Source: Arthrobacter sp. PAMC 25486 (GTDB taxonomy: Bacteria; Actinomycetota; Actinomycetes; Actinomycetales; Micrococcaceae). Taken from it: 64,000 bases of DNA. The notes below the pieces were generated by a model. It saw only the letters and a list, made by a program, of their open reading frames with translations. It made no database searches and had not been told where the DNA came from. Location: NCBI RefSeq assembly GCF_000785535.1, contig NZ_CP007595.1, forward strand, positions 3,556,439-3,620,438, in the 5' to 3' direction. How positions within the stretch are numbered: position 1 is the first letter of the stretch; every line of letters begins with the position of its first letter. Of this stretch, positions 8,079-16,537 are shown piece after piece. The position numbers and the translations under genes were made by a program.

Positions 8079-8594
8079 CTACCTCCGGTTGGCAAAGGGG
8101 ATCTTGCCGTACCTCTCTGCGAATGCGGCGATAAGCGAACTTTCGAGCTGCTCCTCGGTGCCGGCGGGAGTGACCTTCCATGCCACGAGGAGTTCCTTCG
8201 CGTCGGCCATCTGCCAGATGTATTGTCCACCCTGGTGTTTGTGTTTCTGGTCCCTGCCGGCGACGGCGTATTCGTTGATCCTGTCGTAGAGACCTCCGCC
8301 GTTTTTGCGTTGGCTCGCCTTGCCGAAGTAGAGGACCGAAGCGCCGGGCACCCAGTTGAGGGCGAGCTCGGCAACGGGGACGTTCTTCGGGTAGTGCTTG
8401 TGCTGTCCGCCGAAACCCTTTGCGAGGAAGGTGGGTGCTTCATGGCTGATCCGCATCACCAGGTAGACCCCGGGGGACTGCGGGATGCCGCCATCCCCTT
8501 GCGCCTGTTGCTGGCGGATGCTGTCGAAGGGCTCGAAGCCTTTGAACCCGGCGGACACGAGATCGAGGTAGTTGAATGTTTTCAGCTTGGCCAA
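8079..8594 (-). CDS. GIY-YIG-like nuclease domain protein
   Basis: The 171-residue product carries the GIY-YIG pattern. GVY lies at residues 42-44. The second strand is VLYFGKA at 87-93. A conserved Arg105 follows in GLYDRINEY, a Glu in EEQLESSLIAAF (about 148-151) would be the metal ligand, and Asn169 in PFANR closes the fold. Such domains cleave DNA in repair, restriction and mobile-element proteins. The loop between the two short strands is longer than usual (about 40 residues), so this is a divergent member. No methyltransferase or helicase partner is adjacent. It ends 11 bases from the convergent 50-residue gene. Confidence 0.7.
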   Translation of the reverse strand: MAKLKTFNYLDLVSAGFKGFEPFDSIRQQQAQGDGGIPQSPGVYLVMRISHEAPTFLAKGFGGQHKHYPKNVPVAELALNWVPGASVLYFGKASQRKNGGGLYDRINEYAVAGRDQKHKHQGGQYIWQMADAKELLVAWKVTPAGTEEQLESSLIAAFAERYGKIPFANRR

Positions 8595-8815
8595 GATCAG
8601 GCTCCGATCGGTTGAAGTCAGCGAACGCAGGGTAGGGAATTGGCTGCCAAAGGTTTGGACAGTACATGCTGGAGTCTACTTCAGAGCTGCTCACCGTCCG
8701 TGTTGACCGCCCATAACAGCAGACACCAGCCCCTCTCACCGGCACCTGTGGTGAACGCGTCGGTGAACGATGAGGTTGGCGGATGGGGGCTGATGAGGGG
8801 GCTGTTGGTGATCGT

Positions 8816-9451
8816 TCAGGTTCCGTCAACAGCGATAGCCTGGTCGCTGTCTGAGTCGCGGCGCCAGGTGCGACCATTGAGGCGATAGGTGATCTGGGCC
8901 GTGAAACGAGTTATTGGTTGACCACTCAGGTCCCCCGGGTGGATTGGAATGTCAACAATCCGAATGTGTTGGCTAATCGAATCGTCAGCTGGAATTGAGA
9001 AGCCGGCCTCCGGTTGTGCCATGAGCCTAAGGCCGGGGTCGAGGGTGATGTTTTTTATGTTCGTGGGGTGATTTGAATTGTTTTGAATCACAAGGTTGAA
9101 GCTTGTCATCATCTGGTCGGGCGGGGTGCCGGTGGCAGCGCCACCCTTCAACGCCACGGAAACATTGTTGGCTTCGGCTTGGGCTTCATTGGCTCGCTGG
9201 ACGGCGTCACTCATATCCCTCTCGTTCTCATCTCTGCGAGTCCGCTCCCGTTCGGCTTGGTCGGACCGGAATGCCCTGACAGCCCACAGGAGCGTAAGGA
9301 CGGTGGCGACGCCACCGAACCAGGTTCCTGTGGCTACAACCCAGTCGGGGTCCAGTTTCTTGAGTACCAGTAAGGCGATGCATGCGCCGAGCGTGAAACC
9401 GCCGAGCCCCCAGATGATGTACACGATCCGGGGCTTTTGTTGTGAGGCCAT
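8816..9451 (-). CDS. Two-helix membrane protein, unknown
   Basis: I place the start at ATG 9451 (MASQQKPR), with GGTGA just upstream. A start eight codons earlier is possible. The first 70 residues hold two hydrophobic helices (IIWGLGGFTLGACIALLVL and WFGGVATVLTLLWAVRAF). A charged, coiled-coil-like stretch follows (about 75-105). A soluble C-terminal domain of about 100 residues (LVIQNNSNHPTNIKNITL) looks like an all-beta fold. Proteins of this layout are common single genes in actinobacterial islands. The function is unknown. Confidence 0.65.
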   Translation of the reverse strand: MASQQKPRIVYIIWGLGGFTLGACIALLVLKKLDPDWVVATGTWFGGVATVLTLLWAVRAFRSDQAERERTRRDENERDMSDAVQRANEAQAEANNVSVALKGGAATGTPPDQMMTSFNLVIQNNSNHPTNIKNITLDPGLRLMAQPEAGFSIPADDSISQHIRIVDIPIHPGDLSGQPITRFTAQITYRLNGRTWRRDSDSDQAIAVDGT

Positions 9452-9561
9452 GTCACCACAGTAGCGGTGGCCCACCTTTCAGCCACCCACTCAGCCATCC
9501 GAAGTCTGGGTGATCGCTGCGGGGGACGTTGAGGGGAGCGTTGTGGTGGTGCTGAATGAAA

Positions 9562-9592
9562 GAAGCCCCGTCCGACAATCGGACGGGGCTTC
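9562..9592. terminator. Strong 14-bp hairpin
   Basis: The arms GAAGCCCCGTCCGA and TCGGACGGGGCTTC pair perfectly around a 3-base loop. There is no long T-run on the plus side. It isolates the membrane-protein gene at 8816-9451 from the right-hand DNA. Confidence 0.7.
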
Positions 9593-9840
9593 GAGATGCA
9601 CCATTTGTTATTGCAACGCCTTGCGGAACCGGAACACCTCACCTGCCACCAGCACCCCGAGCCAACGAGGTAGCCATTATGTGTACGGCAGGTTCGATGG
9701 CTCTCACCGATAATCCGTCTTCTTTCGTCGGTGATGTCTTGGCTTTCAGACCGGCGCAAAATTGTGCACCCGTCGACGGGTCGGGCGCATAGAGACTTAT
9801 ATGAACACTTCCCGTGCTACTGAGAACATGACCACCACCA

Positions 9841-9865
9841 CCAACAACCTCTCCGAGGTTGTTGG
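9841..9865. terminator. 11-bp hairpin
   Basis: The arms CCAACAACCTC and GAGGTTGTTGG flank a 3-base loop. On the plus strand it is followed after ten bases by TTTGTTTAG, which fits a weak terminator. Confidence 0.5.
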
Positions 9866-9933
9866 CCCTGATCTATTTGTTTAGACGAGGCTTTCGGTAG
9901 CGGGTGTGGGTCGATCCAACCCCCATGAGCCCC

Positions 9934-9981
9934 GGCGTCTCCGAAGAGACGAGATTAGGTGTCTACGAAGTCACGAGATTA
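9934..9981. repeat. Two tandem 24-base repeats beside an IS1380 remnant
   Basis: Copies at 9934-9957 and 9958-9981 match at 20 of 24 positions (GGYGTCTMCGAAG core). A third related copy lies at 10330-10353, on the other side of the transposase fragment. Confidence 0.7.
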
Positions 9982-10005
9982 CACACCTGCTACCAAAAGC
10001 CTCTG

Positions 10006-10329
10006 CTATACACTCTGGCGCTGTCGAGGCCAGATGCAGGGTTGTTTGGCGAGTTTCCCGCCGATTTCAAAGAGCCTGGCCCGGAGCTTCTTGGGTTCCC
10101 ACCGGCGGACCTTGGTGTCAATGAAGCCGATCATCTGTGCCCAGGTGATGATTTCAGTGGCGATCACGACCACATGGCACCATAATTCGTTGGCGGTGAA
10201 GGACTTGAACGGCAGGTTCGCGAAGTCGGTGTCCTTGGCGTTGCGGATCCGGTCCTCACGGTGTGCCTGAGCCGGTGGCGGACGTCCAGATCGGCGAGCT
10301 GGCCGTGTTCCTGATTCGTGGCGATCGCC
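10006..10329 (-). pseudogene. IS1380-family transposase, C-terminal fragment
   Basis: The minus strand encodes the end of an IS1380-type transposase. The conserved stretch REDRIRNAKDTDFANLPF is followed by NELWCHVVVIATEIITWAQ and EPKKLRARLFEIGGKLAK, ending at TAG 10006. Upstream (10261-10329) the reading continues only after a one-base shift (GQLADLDVRHRLRH), so the copy is both truncated and frameshifted. It cannot be active. Related 24-base repeats flank it on both sides. Confidence 0.8.
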
Positions 10330-10353
10330 GGTGTTTACGAAGTGACGAAGTTA
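10330..10353. repeat. Third 24-base repeat copy
   Basis: The segment starting GGTGTTTACGAAG matches the tandem copies at 9934-9981 with a few changes. It is partly palindromic (GGTGTTTA against TTAAACGCC just beyond). Confidence 0.6.
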
Positions 10354-10500
10354 AACGCCGGGTTGACCCGCGCCTGGTACCGAAAGCCGCGTCTGTACAT
10401 GACGGGCAGAGGGGGATGATTTGGCAGTGAGCAGCGTCGCCACCAAGCTACTTCCGATATTTCCAACAAGTACGATGATGCTGTTCAGGAATAGGATCAT
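10351..10500 (-). CDS. 49-residue small membrane peptide
   Basis: The ATG at 10500 follows AAGGAG by 6 bases, one of the best ribosome sites in the window. The product is one hydrophobic segment (MILFLNSIIVLVGNIGSSLV and on to about residue 27) and a short polar tail. The stop lies inside the 24-base repeat, so the tail may have been changed by the nearby insertion. The function is unknown. Small toxic or regulatory membrane peptides have this shape, but nothing here proves it. Confidence 0.4.
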   Translation of the reverse strand: MILFLNSIIVLVGNIGSSLVATLLTAKSSPSARHVQTRLSVPGAGQPGV

Positions 10501-10709
10501 TCGGTTCTCCTTACATTCTTCTTCTGCGGTCAATTTACGGTTTAGGAGTGCAGACGAGAGAAAAACGCAGCAAAATACAGTAGCCAGGAGAGGGACGACG
10601 CTGCCACTGACCCCCAAACCGGGTCTTTGGCACTCCGCCATTCAACCATGTCGTCCCGGGCCCGTCCAAGTCGCCGTTGTGGATACCGGTGTTAGCGGCC
10701 ATGAAAAAC

Positions 10710-10785
10710 TGCCCATAGGCGGCCACATAACTGCCCACTGATGGCCAGTAGAAATGCCCATTGGTGGCCATGAGATCTGCCCACT
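10710..10785 (+). repeat. IS21-type terminal repeats, left copy
   Basis: TGCCCATAGGCGGCCA (10710), TGCCCACTGATGGCCA (10732) and TGCCCATTGGTGGCCA (10755) are spaced 22-23 bases apart, with a partial fourth at 10778. Multiple spaced transposase-binding repeats are typical of IS21 ends. They precede the transposase fragment at 10933. Confidence 0.75.
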
Positions 10786-10932
10786 CTTTTTACTAGCCTC
10801 GCCGTGTTCTTAACGGCGGGAGCCCCTTCCTGGGGTTTGATGTCGGTGTCTAGTCGCACCAAAACAAACCAGGAAGTGGCGCTGTATGAAGTCTGACGGT
10901 TATGCCGATATCGGCATAATGACGGAGAAATC

Positions 10933-11310
10933 ATGGAAATTCTTGAAGCGTATGAAGACACGCAGTCGTTTCGCGCCGCGGCCGTGCTCGCGGGCTGCTC
11001 GCACCACACCGTGGCCAAGCACGTCGCCGCCCGTAATGCCGGCCGACCGATGGCGGAACCAGTGGCACGGGACAAGGTCACCGACGAATACCTGCCCGTG
11101 ATCGAGGAGCTCGTGGATAAGACGCGGGGCCGGATCCGGGCCGATGTCACCCACCAGAAGCTGGTAGGCATGGGCTACGAAGGCTCGGAGCGTTCCACCC
11201 GCCGCGCCGTGGCCCAGGTCAAGGCCGCATGGAAGCTCGGGTGGGTGCGCGTGCACCGGCCGTGGGTGACCCAGCCTGGCGGCTGGGCTTTTATGAAGAA
11301 TTCTTCATAA
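10933..11310 (+). pseudogene. IS21-type transposase (IstA), N-terminal fragment
   Basis: The frame starts at ATG 10933 after GGAG. Residues 1-30 (EDTQSFRAAAVLAGCSHHTV) form the helix-turn-helix of IstA-like transposases. They are followed by the conserved TRGRIRADVTHQKLVGMGY and VKAAWKLGWVRVHRPW. It stops after about 125 residues inside a palindrome, whereas intact IstA proteins have about 400-500. The catalytic DDE domain is missing. A second, different IstA fragment faces it from the right. Confidence 0.85.
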
Positions 11311-11315
11311 AAGCC
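11286..11315. repeat. Perfect 30-bp palindrome at the junction of two IS fragments
   Basis: Fifteen bases beginning GGCTTTTATGAAGAA are followed immediately by their exact reverse complement, with GAATTC at the centre. Both truncated transposase frames end in or beside it. Confidence 0.9.
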
Positions 11316-11667
11316 ACAGCCCTGGGGCCACAGACCATGGCCGGTGAACACGGGCGTTCTGGGCCCGGTACTTTGATTTCAACCCGGCCAGCACATAGCG
11401 GGTCGTGCGGATCGAGCCGGTGTAGCCCAGATCAACGAGCTTGTCGTGAACAACGTCGCCGCGGATCTTCCCGCGCGACTGTTCTACCAGCTGTGTCATC
11501 GCCGGCAGGTACGGGTCAGTGATCCTGCCACGCTTGCATGCGATCGGCGCCTGCGCACCGGCAGTCCGTGCTTTCACATACGAACGGACCGTGTTGTGTG
11601 AGACACCGCAAACCTCCGCGGCACCCCGGTACGACTGGGTCATGTCATAAGCAGCTAAAATTTCCAT
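11305..11667 (-). pseudogene. Second IS21-type transposase, N-terminal fragment
   Basis: ATG 11667 follows GGAG by 5 bases. The N-terminus (DMTQSYRGAAEVCGVSHNTV) is the same helix-turn-helix type as the facing fragment, but clearly a different relative. It continues with SRGKIRGDVVHDKLVDLGY and RVHRPWSVAPG and then breaks off. It stops at nearly the same homologous position as its partner. About 120 of the 400 or more residues remain, without the catalytic domain. Confidence 0.85.
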
Positions 11668-11692
11668 GAACTCTCCTGGAGACTTCAAAATA

Positions 11693-11762
11693 AGCCCCTT
11701 CCTTCCCACATGGGTGAAATTGAAACGATTGGCATCGTCATTTCACCCCGAAGGAAGGGGCT
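11693..11762. promoter_or_regulatory. Large hairpin in the leader of the right IS21 fragment
   Basis: The arms AGCCCCTTCCTTC (11693) and GAAGGAAGGGGCT (11750) enclose a second pair, GGTGAAAT and ATTTCACC. The left IS21 fragment has a comparable hairpin (AGCCCCTTCCTGG against CCAGGAAGTGGCGCT) before its start at about 10819-10886. Leader structures that limit transposase synthesis would fit. Confidence 0.6.
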
Positions 11763-11831
11763 CTCCCCGTAAAGACACGGGGGATGAACAAGGGAATCCC
11801 AGCACACCCAGCAGCCAGAGAGCAGCGAACT

Positions 11832-11912
11832 ACTGGTCAAAACTCTTGCAGCCACTGGTCAAAACCACTGCCGCGAACGGTCAATCTAAAATGCCGTCTA
11901 TGGTCAGTTTAA
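11832..11912 (-). repeat. IS21-type terminal repeats, right copy
   Basis: ACTGGTCAAAAC occurs at 11832 and 11854, with ACGGTCAATCTA at 11877 and ATGGTCAGTTTA at 11900. The spacing of 22-23 bases matches that of the left-end repeats, although the sequence differs. Confidence 0.7.
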
Positions 11913-12243
11913 AGTTGCAGCTAACACACCTCATTCTTTGGGTTGGACGGGCCGGTGTGGAGCAGCCCAGGACCGGGCCCTTGGAGGGAAAGCTTCAGCA
12001 GGGCATGGCCAGGGTCGTCAAACCTTCGCCGTGGTGATTGAATCGCTAATTATGGCGGTTGACTGGTGCAACGCAGTTCTTCCTCGTCAATGCCGCTCTC
12101 TACTCCCCGGAGCCGGTTGCCCCGGCCATGGCGGCGGCGTGAGGGCCGTCGCTTCGTCGGTGTAGTCGGGGCGGACACTGGATCAGTGGAAAAAGTCATC
12201 CGCGACGAAGGGGTATCACGCCTGGTCTGGCGGCCGGGGATCG
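11913..12243. other. Interval without recognisable gene
   Basis: This is the DNA between the IS21 right-end repeats and the SorC gene. I see no coding frame, hairpin or repeat that I can support. Confidence 0.4.
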
Positions 12244-13200
12244 CTACTTGCTGGCTGCCAAGGCCGCATGAGCTGTACCCGCGTCGGTGACCAGAACGTC
12301 GACGAGTCCTGAATTCAGTGCAGCAATCAGGGCACGTTCCTTGCCGGGCCCCCCTCCGAGAGCCATCTTGACCGGTACGGTGGACAACTGCTGCGTGGTG
12401 ATTCCGATCATTCGGCTGTCCAGCAGGTGGAGTTCGCTGCCTCGTTCGTCGAGGAGGGTAGTTCCAATTTCCGCGGTCACTCCCTGCTCCAACAGCGGGG
12501 TCAGCTCTCCCATCTCATCAAGGAGCGTTGCAAGGAGCGAGCTGTGGGGCCACCCGCCCACTGTGAAGACGGCCTTGTCCAGGTGGTCCATCCGCTGGAG
12601 GGCCTGCCGGACGCCCGGCTGGCTTTTGATCATCTGGGCCGCCATTGGATCCGTGGCGATGAAGGGCGAATGAAGCGGGTACATGTGGCCCTTGGTTACC
12701 CTGCCCAGCTCCATAATGACCCGAAGGTTGTCGTAGTCGGTCGAGGCGACACCAGTGAGCTGGACCAGGTCGCAGTTCGGTGCGTCCTTGATCCTGGAGC
12801 AGGTTTCGATGATCGTCCGTCCTGGGCCCAAGCCGACAATGTCGTCTTCGTCGATGAGTTCCGTCAGCAGCTTCGATGCCACAGTGGCGATCGAGACGCG
12901 GGCGGCTTCATCACCATGTGCCGCCGGTATACAGACAATGGCTGACTGCAGGCCGTAGCGGGACGCCAAGACCTTGGAAAGCGTGGCATCAATGGGTTCC
13001 TGGAGGCGCGACGTCACCTCCACCAGCCCGTGCTCCCGGGCGTACTTCACCATGCGCCCAACCATAAAGCGCGAAACCCCCAGTTCCTCGGCTATCTCCA
13101 CCGTTGACCGCCCCACCTTGAGGTGCTGAATGGCAGCGTAGACGTACTGAACTTGTTCTTCCATTTTCAATGACTTGCTCACCTGAGCATCATAAACCAT
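12244..13200 (-). CDS. SorC-family transcriptional regulator
   Basis: The product has about 318 residues, the usual SorC length. An N-terminal helix-turn-helix (STVEIAEELGVSRFMVGRMV) is followed by the sugar-binding domain: VGLGPGRTIIETCSR, QLTGVASTDYDNL, FTVGGWPHSSLLATL and VKMALGGGPGKERALIAAL. The start is placed at ATG 13200. An internal ATG at 13164 (MEEQVQYVYAA) fits the family better, and the operator-like palindromes overlap the longer start. It is divergent from the polyol transport operon and is very probably its regulator, with a phosphorylated polyol or sugar as inducer. Confidence 0.9.
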   Translation of the reverse strand: MVYDAQVSKSLKMEEQVQYVYAAIQHLKVGRSTVEIAEELGVSRFMVGRMVKYAREHGLVEVTSRLQEPIDATLSKVLASRYGLQSAIVCIPAAHGDEAARVSIATVASKLLTELIDEDDIVGLGPGRTIIETCSRIKDAPNCDLVQLTGVASTDYDNLRVIMELGRVTKGHMYPLHSPFIATDPMAAQMIKSQPGVRQALQRMDHLDKAVFTVGGWPHSSLLATLLDEMGELTPLLEQGVTAEIGTTLLDERGSELHLLDSRMIGITTQQLSTVPVKMALGGGPGKERALIAALNSGLVDVLVTDAGTAHAALAASK

Positions 13201-13209
13201 ATGGTGAGC
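13177..13209. promoter_or_regulatory. Candidate SorC operator
   Basis: GCTCACC (13177) and GGTGAGC (13203) form an inverted pair, and ACCATATGGT (13196-13205) is a perfect palindrome inside it. The site lies between the divergent regulator and transport genes. Confidence 0.45.
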
Positions 13210-13283
13210 GGCATCACTATTCTTTTCATTAGTACCCGACGGCGCCTGGCGCTGACGGAAAGACCACAAGTCCAAGGGAGTAC

Positions 13284-14669
13284 ATGATGGAAGTTCCAAG
13301 TTTTCAGCCCAGCCGCCGCCGCTTGATACAGCTGGCCGTGACCGCACTGGCGACCACCGCCACCCTCGCCGCGTGTTCGCCAGGAACGGGCACAGGCTCC
13401 ACCAAAAGTGAAGTCAGTTCGTTCGGATGGCGGAACTTCGAAGGGCAGAACCTCAATCTGCTCATGAGTGAGCACCCGCTTTCCGCCGCACTCAAGTCGC
13501 ATCTGGGCGATTTCGAAAAGAAGACCGGGATCAAGGTAAGCCTTGAAACACTCAGTGAGTCGGACTATATGGTCAAGATCCTGACCGAGCTGCAGTCCGG
13601 ATCCGGTGCCTACGACGCCTTCATGACTTCCCAGCCGATGAACTATCAGTACGCCGCCGCTGACTGGATCGAAGACCTGCAGCCTTGGATTGACGATGCC
13701 AAGCACACTGCACCGGATTATGACGTGAAGGACTTCTTTCCGGCCTTGCTCAGCGCCGAACGCTGGGACAAGACGGACTTCGGCGGAGGCGGCAAGGGCG
13801 GGCTTTGGGCCATCCCGGCCAACGAGGAAGGATACGCGCTTTTTTATCGCAAGGACATCCTTGAGGCGAACCAGATCGTCGTCCCACAGACCATCGATGA
13901 ACTCATCGCCGCGGCACAGAAGCTCAATGGCACACAGTTCGACGGCAAGAAAATATCCGGCTTCGTCAGTCGCGGTGACAAGACATATCCTACGCTGAAC
14001 CCTTTCTCCACTTTCGCGGGTGCGTACGGCGTCAAAGACATCACGAACGGAAAGGCAACAGTCAACTCGCCGGAAGGCATCGAGGCCGTCAACAAGTGGG
14101 TGGAGCTCATGCAGACTGCCCCCAAAGCGGCCGCCACCTATACCTGGTACGAGGCGCAGCAAGACTTCCTATCCGGAACATCGGCGTTCTACATTGACGC
14201 CGACCATATGGCCCCCGACTTCGAGAAGGATGGAAGTGCCATTGCCGGTAAGGTCGGCTACGCCCTACCTCCCGAGGGGCCCAAGGGCCGTGCCTCCAGC
14301 CTGTGGCTCTGGTCCCTAGGCATGAATGCAGCGTCCAAGAACAAGGACGCCGCTTGGCAGTTCATCCAGTGGGCTACGTCTAAGGAAATCCTGACGGCGT
14401 CCATCGCCACGGGGAACATGAACCCCACCCGCATCTCCGTGGCCGACAGCCCGGAAATGGCAAAGGCCACCGCTGACTGGGGCGACTACAACAAGGTCTG
14501 GAAGGAAATCCTCTCCAAGTACGCATCCTGGCAGTACTCCCCTTCGTCCACATGGACCAACGCGGGGGATATCTGGGCCACCTCCATTCAGTCTGCAATC
14601 CTCGGGCAGGCATCCGTTGTGGACGCCCTGAATGAGGCTGCAAAGAAGATCGACGCCGTCATCAAATAA
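13284..14669 (+). CDS. ABC transporter sugar/polyol-binding lipoprotein
   Basis: The 461-residue product is an extracytoplasmic solute-binding protein of the carbohydrate type. The N-terminus has a twin-arginine stretch (SRRRLIQLAV) and a lipobox ending in Cys31 (LAAC), so it should be exported and lipid-anchored. Family features include the segment ANEEGYALFYRKDILEAN and the Trp-rich end with AAWQFIQWATSKE. GGGAG precedes the double ATG at 13284 and 13287. It is the first gene of a plus-strand operon with two permeases, a polyol dehydrogenase and a phosphatase, so a hexitol or pentitol is the likely ligand. Confidence 0.9.
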   Translation: MMEVPSFQPSRRRLIQLAVTALATTATLAACSPGTGTGSTKSEVSSFGWRNFEGQNLNLLMSEHPLSAALKSHLGDFEKKTGIKVSLETLSESDYMVKILTELQSGSGAYDAFMTSQPMNYQYAAADWIEDLQPWIDDAKHTAPDYDVKDFFPALLSAERWDKTDFGGGGKGGLWAIPANEEGYALFYRKDILEANQIVVPQTIDELIAAAQKLNGTQFDGKKISGFVSRGDKTYPTLNPFSTFAGAYGVKDITNGKATVNSPEGIEAVNKWVELMQTAPKAAATYTWYEAQQDFLSGTSAFYIDADHMAPDFEKDGSAIAGKVGYALPPEGPKGRASSLWLWSLGMNAASKNKDAAWQFIQWATSKEILTASIATGNMNPTRISVADSPEMAKATADWGDYNKVWKEILSKYASWQYSPSSTWTNAGDIWATSIQSAILGQASVVDALNEAAKKIDAVIK

Positions 14670-14753
14670 CCCTGCCGACGCACCGGAGCGGTCCGCGCCA
14701 ACGTGAAAACGAGCGTACCGCTTCGGGCAGGGTGGCCATACTCAAAGGGACCC

Positions 14754-15614
14754 ATGAAACACAAACCATCTCTTCCCTACCTATTGCTCCTGCCCGCACT
14801 AGCACTGCTGGTGGCGATTCTCTACCCGTTCCTCACGGGAACATGGTGGTCCTTCACCTCCTATCGTCTCAACCGGGGCGCACCGGTGTTTAACTGGGGA
14901 CAGAACTTCGTCAACCTTTTCTCAACCGGAGAAGGGCTGCACGCGATTGGCATCACACTAACTTACGCCTTCGTTGTGGTGATCCTTGAATGCGTATTCG
15001 GCATCGGGTTGGCGATGCTGCTGAACTACGTTGGCCGGATCGGCAACACCTTCCGTCTACTGATCGTCCTGCCGCTGCTCCTTCCGCCCGTGATCGCCGC
15101 ACTCATGTGGAAGGTTATGTTGACCGAAAACGGTGTGGTGAACTGGCTGCTGGAAGCGGTGGGTTCACAGAAGCTACTTTGGCTCAGCGGGCCAGACAGC
15201 GCCCTCTGGTCAGTGATTCTCATCGATGTCTGGATCTTTACCCCCTTCGTCATACTCCTGGCCCAGGCCGGCCTGAAGAGCGTTCCCATGGAACTCAGCG
15301 AGGCTTCTGCCATGGATGGAGCAGGACCTATACGGAACTTCATCTCCGTAACCCTGCCGATGCTGATGCCCGTCCTCGTAGTCATCGTCACCTTCCGTGG
15401 GATCGACTCGCTGAAGATGTTTGACATCATTTACACCACCACCAAAGGCGGACCGGTGGACGCAACCACCAACCTGCACGTCTTGGCCTACTTAGACGGC
15501 ATCCGGAACCTAAACTTCGGCGCCGCGATGGCTTCGCTGGTCATCCTCTGGCTGCTCTGCTACCTGATTTCTTTCTTTCTCTTGAAGGCCCGTCGCAAGG
15601 AGGCACTCTCATGA
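14754..15614 (+). CDS. ABC sugar/polyol permease, first subunit
   Basis: I start at ATG 14754 because AAGGGA lies just before it. A GTG 51 bases earlier has no site. The roughly 286-residue protein has six membrane helices, beginning PYLLLLPALALLVAILYPF. It carries the cytoplasmic EAA loop MELSEASAMDGAGPIRNFIS, which docks the ATPase. This is the MalF-like subunit. It overlaps the next permease by four bases (ATGA), so the two are translated together. Confidence 0.92.
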   Translation: MKHKPSLPYLLLLPALALLVAILYPFLTGTWWSFTSYRLNRGAPVFNWGQNFVNLFSTGEGLHAIGITLTYAFVVVILECVFGIGLAMLLNYVGRIGNTFRLLIVLPLLLPPVIAALMWKVMLTENGVVNWLLEAVGSQKLLWLSGPDSALWSVILIDVWIFTPFVILLAQAGLKSVPMELSEASAMDGAGPIRNFISVTLPMLMPVLVVIVTFRGIDSLKMFDIIYTTTKGGPVDATTNLHVLAYLDGIRNLNFGAAMASLVILWLLCYLISFFLLKARRKEALS

Positions 15615-16507
15615 GCCACACCACTATCCAGGATGCGCCGCGTACCCAACGGCCTTCCCAGTTCGGCGGCGCATCGCGACGGAAACGCTCCAAGAAACTC
15701 AAACAGGGTGTGGCCGTCGCGGTCCTAACGTTCTGGACGGTTTTTGCGCTTGCACCTATCGTCTGGATCCTGATGATGTCCTTCAAGATCCCGGGTGACA
15801 TCGTGGTCTATCCGCCGAAGTTCATCTTCGTTCCCACACTAGAAAACTATGCGGAGGTCCTAAGCGGCAGTGCCTTCATGAATCCTTTTATGAATTCAGT
15901 GATCGTTACGCTGGGGTCGCTGGTCCTGACTTTGCTGATCGGCCTTCCTGCGGCTTACGCCCTTGCCCGGTTCAAGTTCCGCGGTAAAGAAAACATCGCG
16001 TTCGGCCTCCTGTCCCTGCGGTTCGCCCCGGAGTTGCTGATCATCCTGCCGCTGTACCTGATCTTCCAGAAGGCCGGTTTGTACGACAACTACTTGGGCC
16101 TGATCCTGGCATACCAGCTTGTCACCCTGCCGATGCTGGTATGGATGCTCCGGTCCTTCATCGAAGACCTCCCGGTGGAACTGGAAGAAGCGGTGGCCAT
16201 CGACGGTGGAAACCGTTGGACAGCTTTCCGGCATGTCTTGTTTCGGCTGATCGCGCCGGGCCTCGGTGCCAGCTTGATGCTCTCCTTCATCTGGGCCTGG
16301 AACAGCTACACGCTGCCGCTAGTGCTCAGCGGGAAGAACACTCAGGTGATCACTACTGGCATCCAGCAGTACATCTCCTACCAATCCATCGATTGGGGTC
16401 CCATGGCGGCGGCGACTGTTGTCTCCATGATTCCCGGAATTCTCTTCGCACTCTTCTCCCTGCGCTGGATTGTCGGTGGCTTAACCGCCGGCACTGTCAA
16501 GGGCTAA
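15611..16507 (+). CDS. ABC sugar/polyol permease, second subunit
   Basis: The 298-residue MalG-like subunit has a cytoplasmic N-terminus rich in Arg and Lys, then six helices starting VLTFWTVFALAPIVWILMM. Its EAA loop reads PVELEEAVAIDGGNRWTAF. The start overlaps the stop of the first permease (ATGA). No ATP-binding gene follows in the operon. Actinobacteria commonly energise such importers with a shared MsiK-type ATPase encoded elsewhere, which is the likely explanation here. Confidence 0.93.
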   Translation: MSHTTIQDAPRTQRPSQFGGASRRKRSKKLKQGVAVAVLTFWTVFALAPIVWILMMSFKIPGDIVVYPPKFIFVPTLENYAEVLSGSAFMNPFMNSVIVTLGSLVLTLLIGLPAAYALARFKFRGKENIAFGLLSLRFAPELLIILPLYLIFQKAGLYDNYLGLILAYQLVTLPMLVWMLRSFIEDLPVELEEAVAIDGGNRWTAFRHVLFRLIAPGLGASLMLSFIWAWNSYTLPLVLSGKNTQVITTGIQQYISYQSIDWGPMAAATVVSMIPGILFALFSLRWIVGGLTAGTVKG

Positions 16508-16537
16508 CCTCTTCACTTTTCGAAAGGACATCTTCCA

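Larger units (their letters stand above)
9476..10005. other. Non-coding interval with terminator, hairpin and repeats
   Basis: I see no convincing gene here. It contains the strong terminator at 9562-9592, a second hairpin at 9841-9865 and two tandem 24-base repeats at 9934-9981. A 27-residue frame (9801-9884) overlaps the second hairpin and is probably not a gene. Confidence 0.5.

Noticed and set aside
9801..9884. 27-codon frame starting MNTSRATENM
   Set aside because: It lacks a ribosome site and its second half is the 9841-9865 hairpin, so I treat it as chance.
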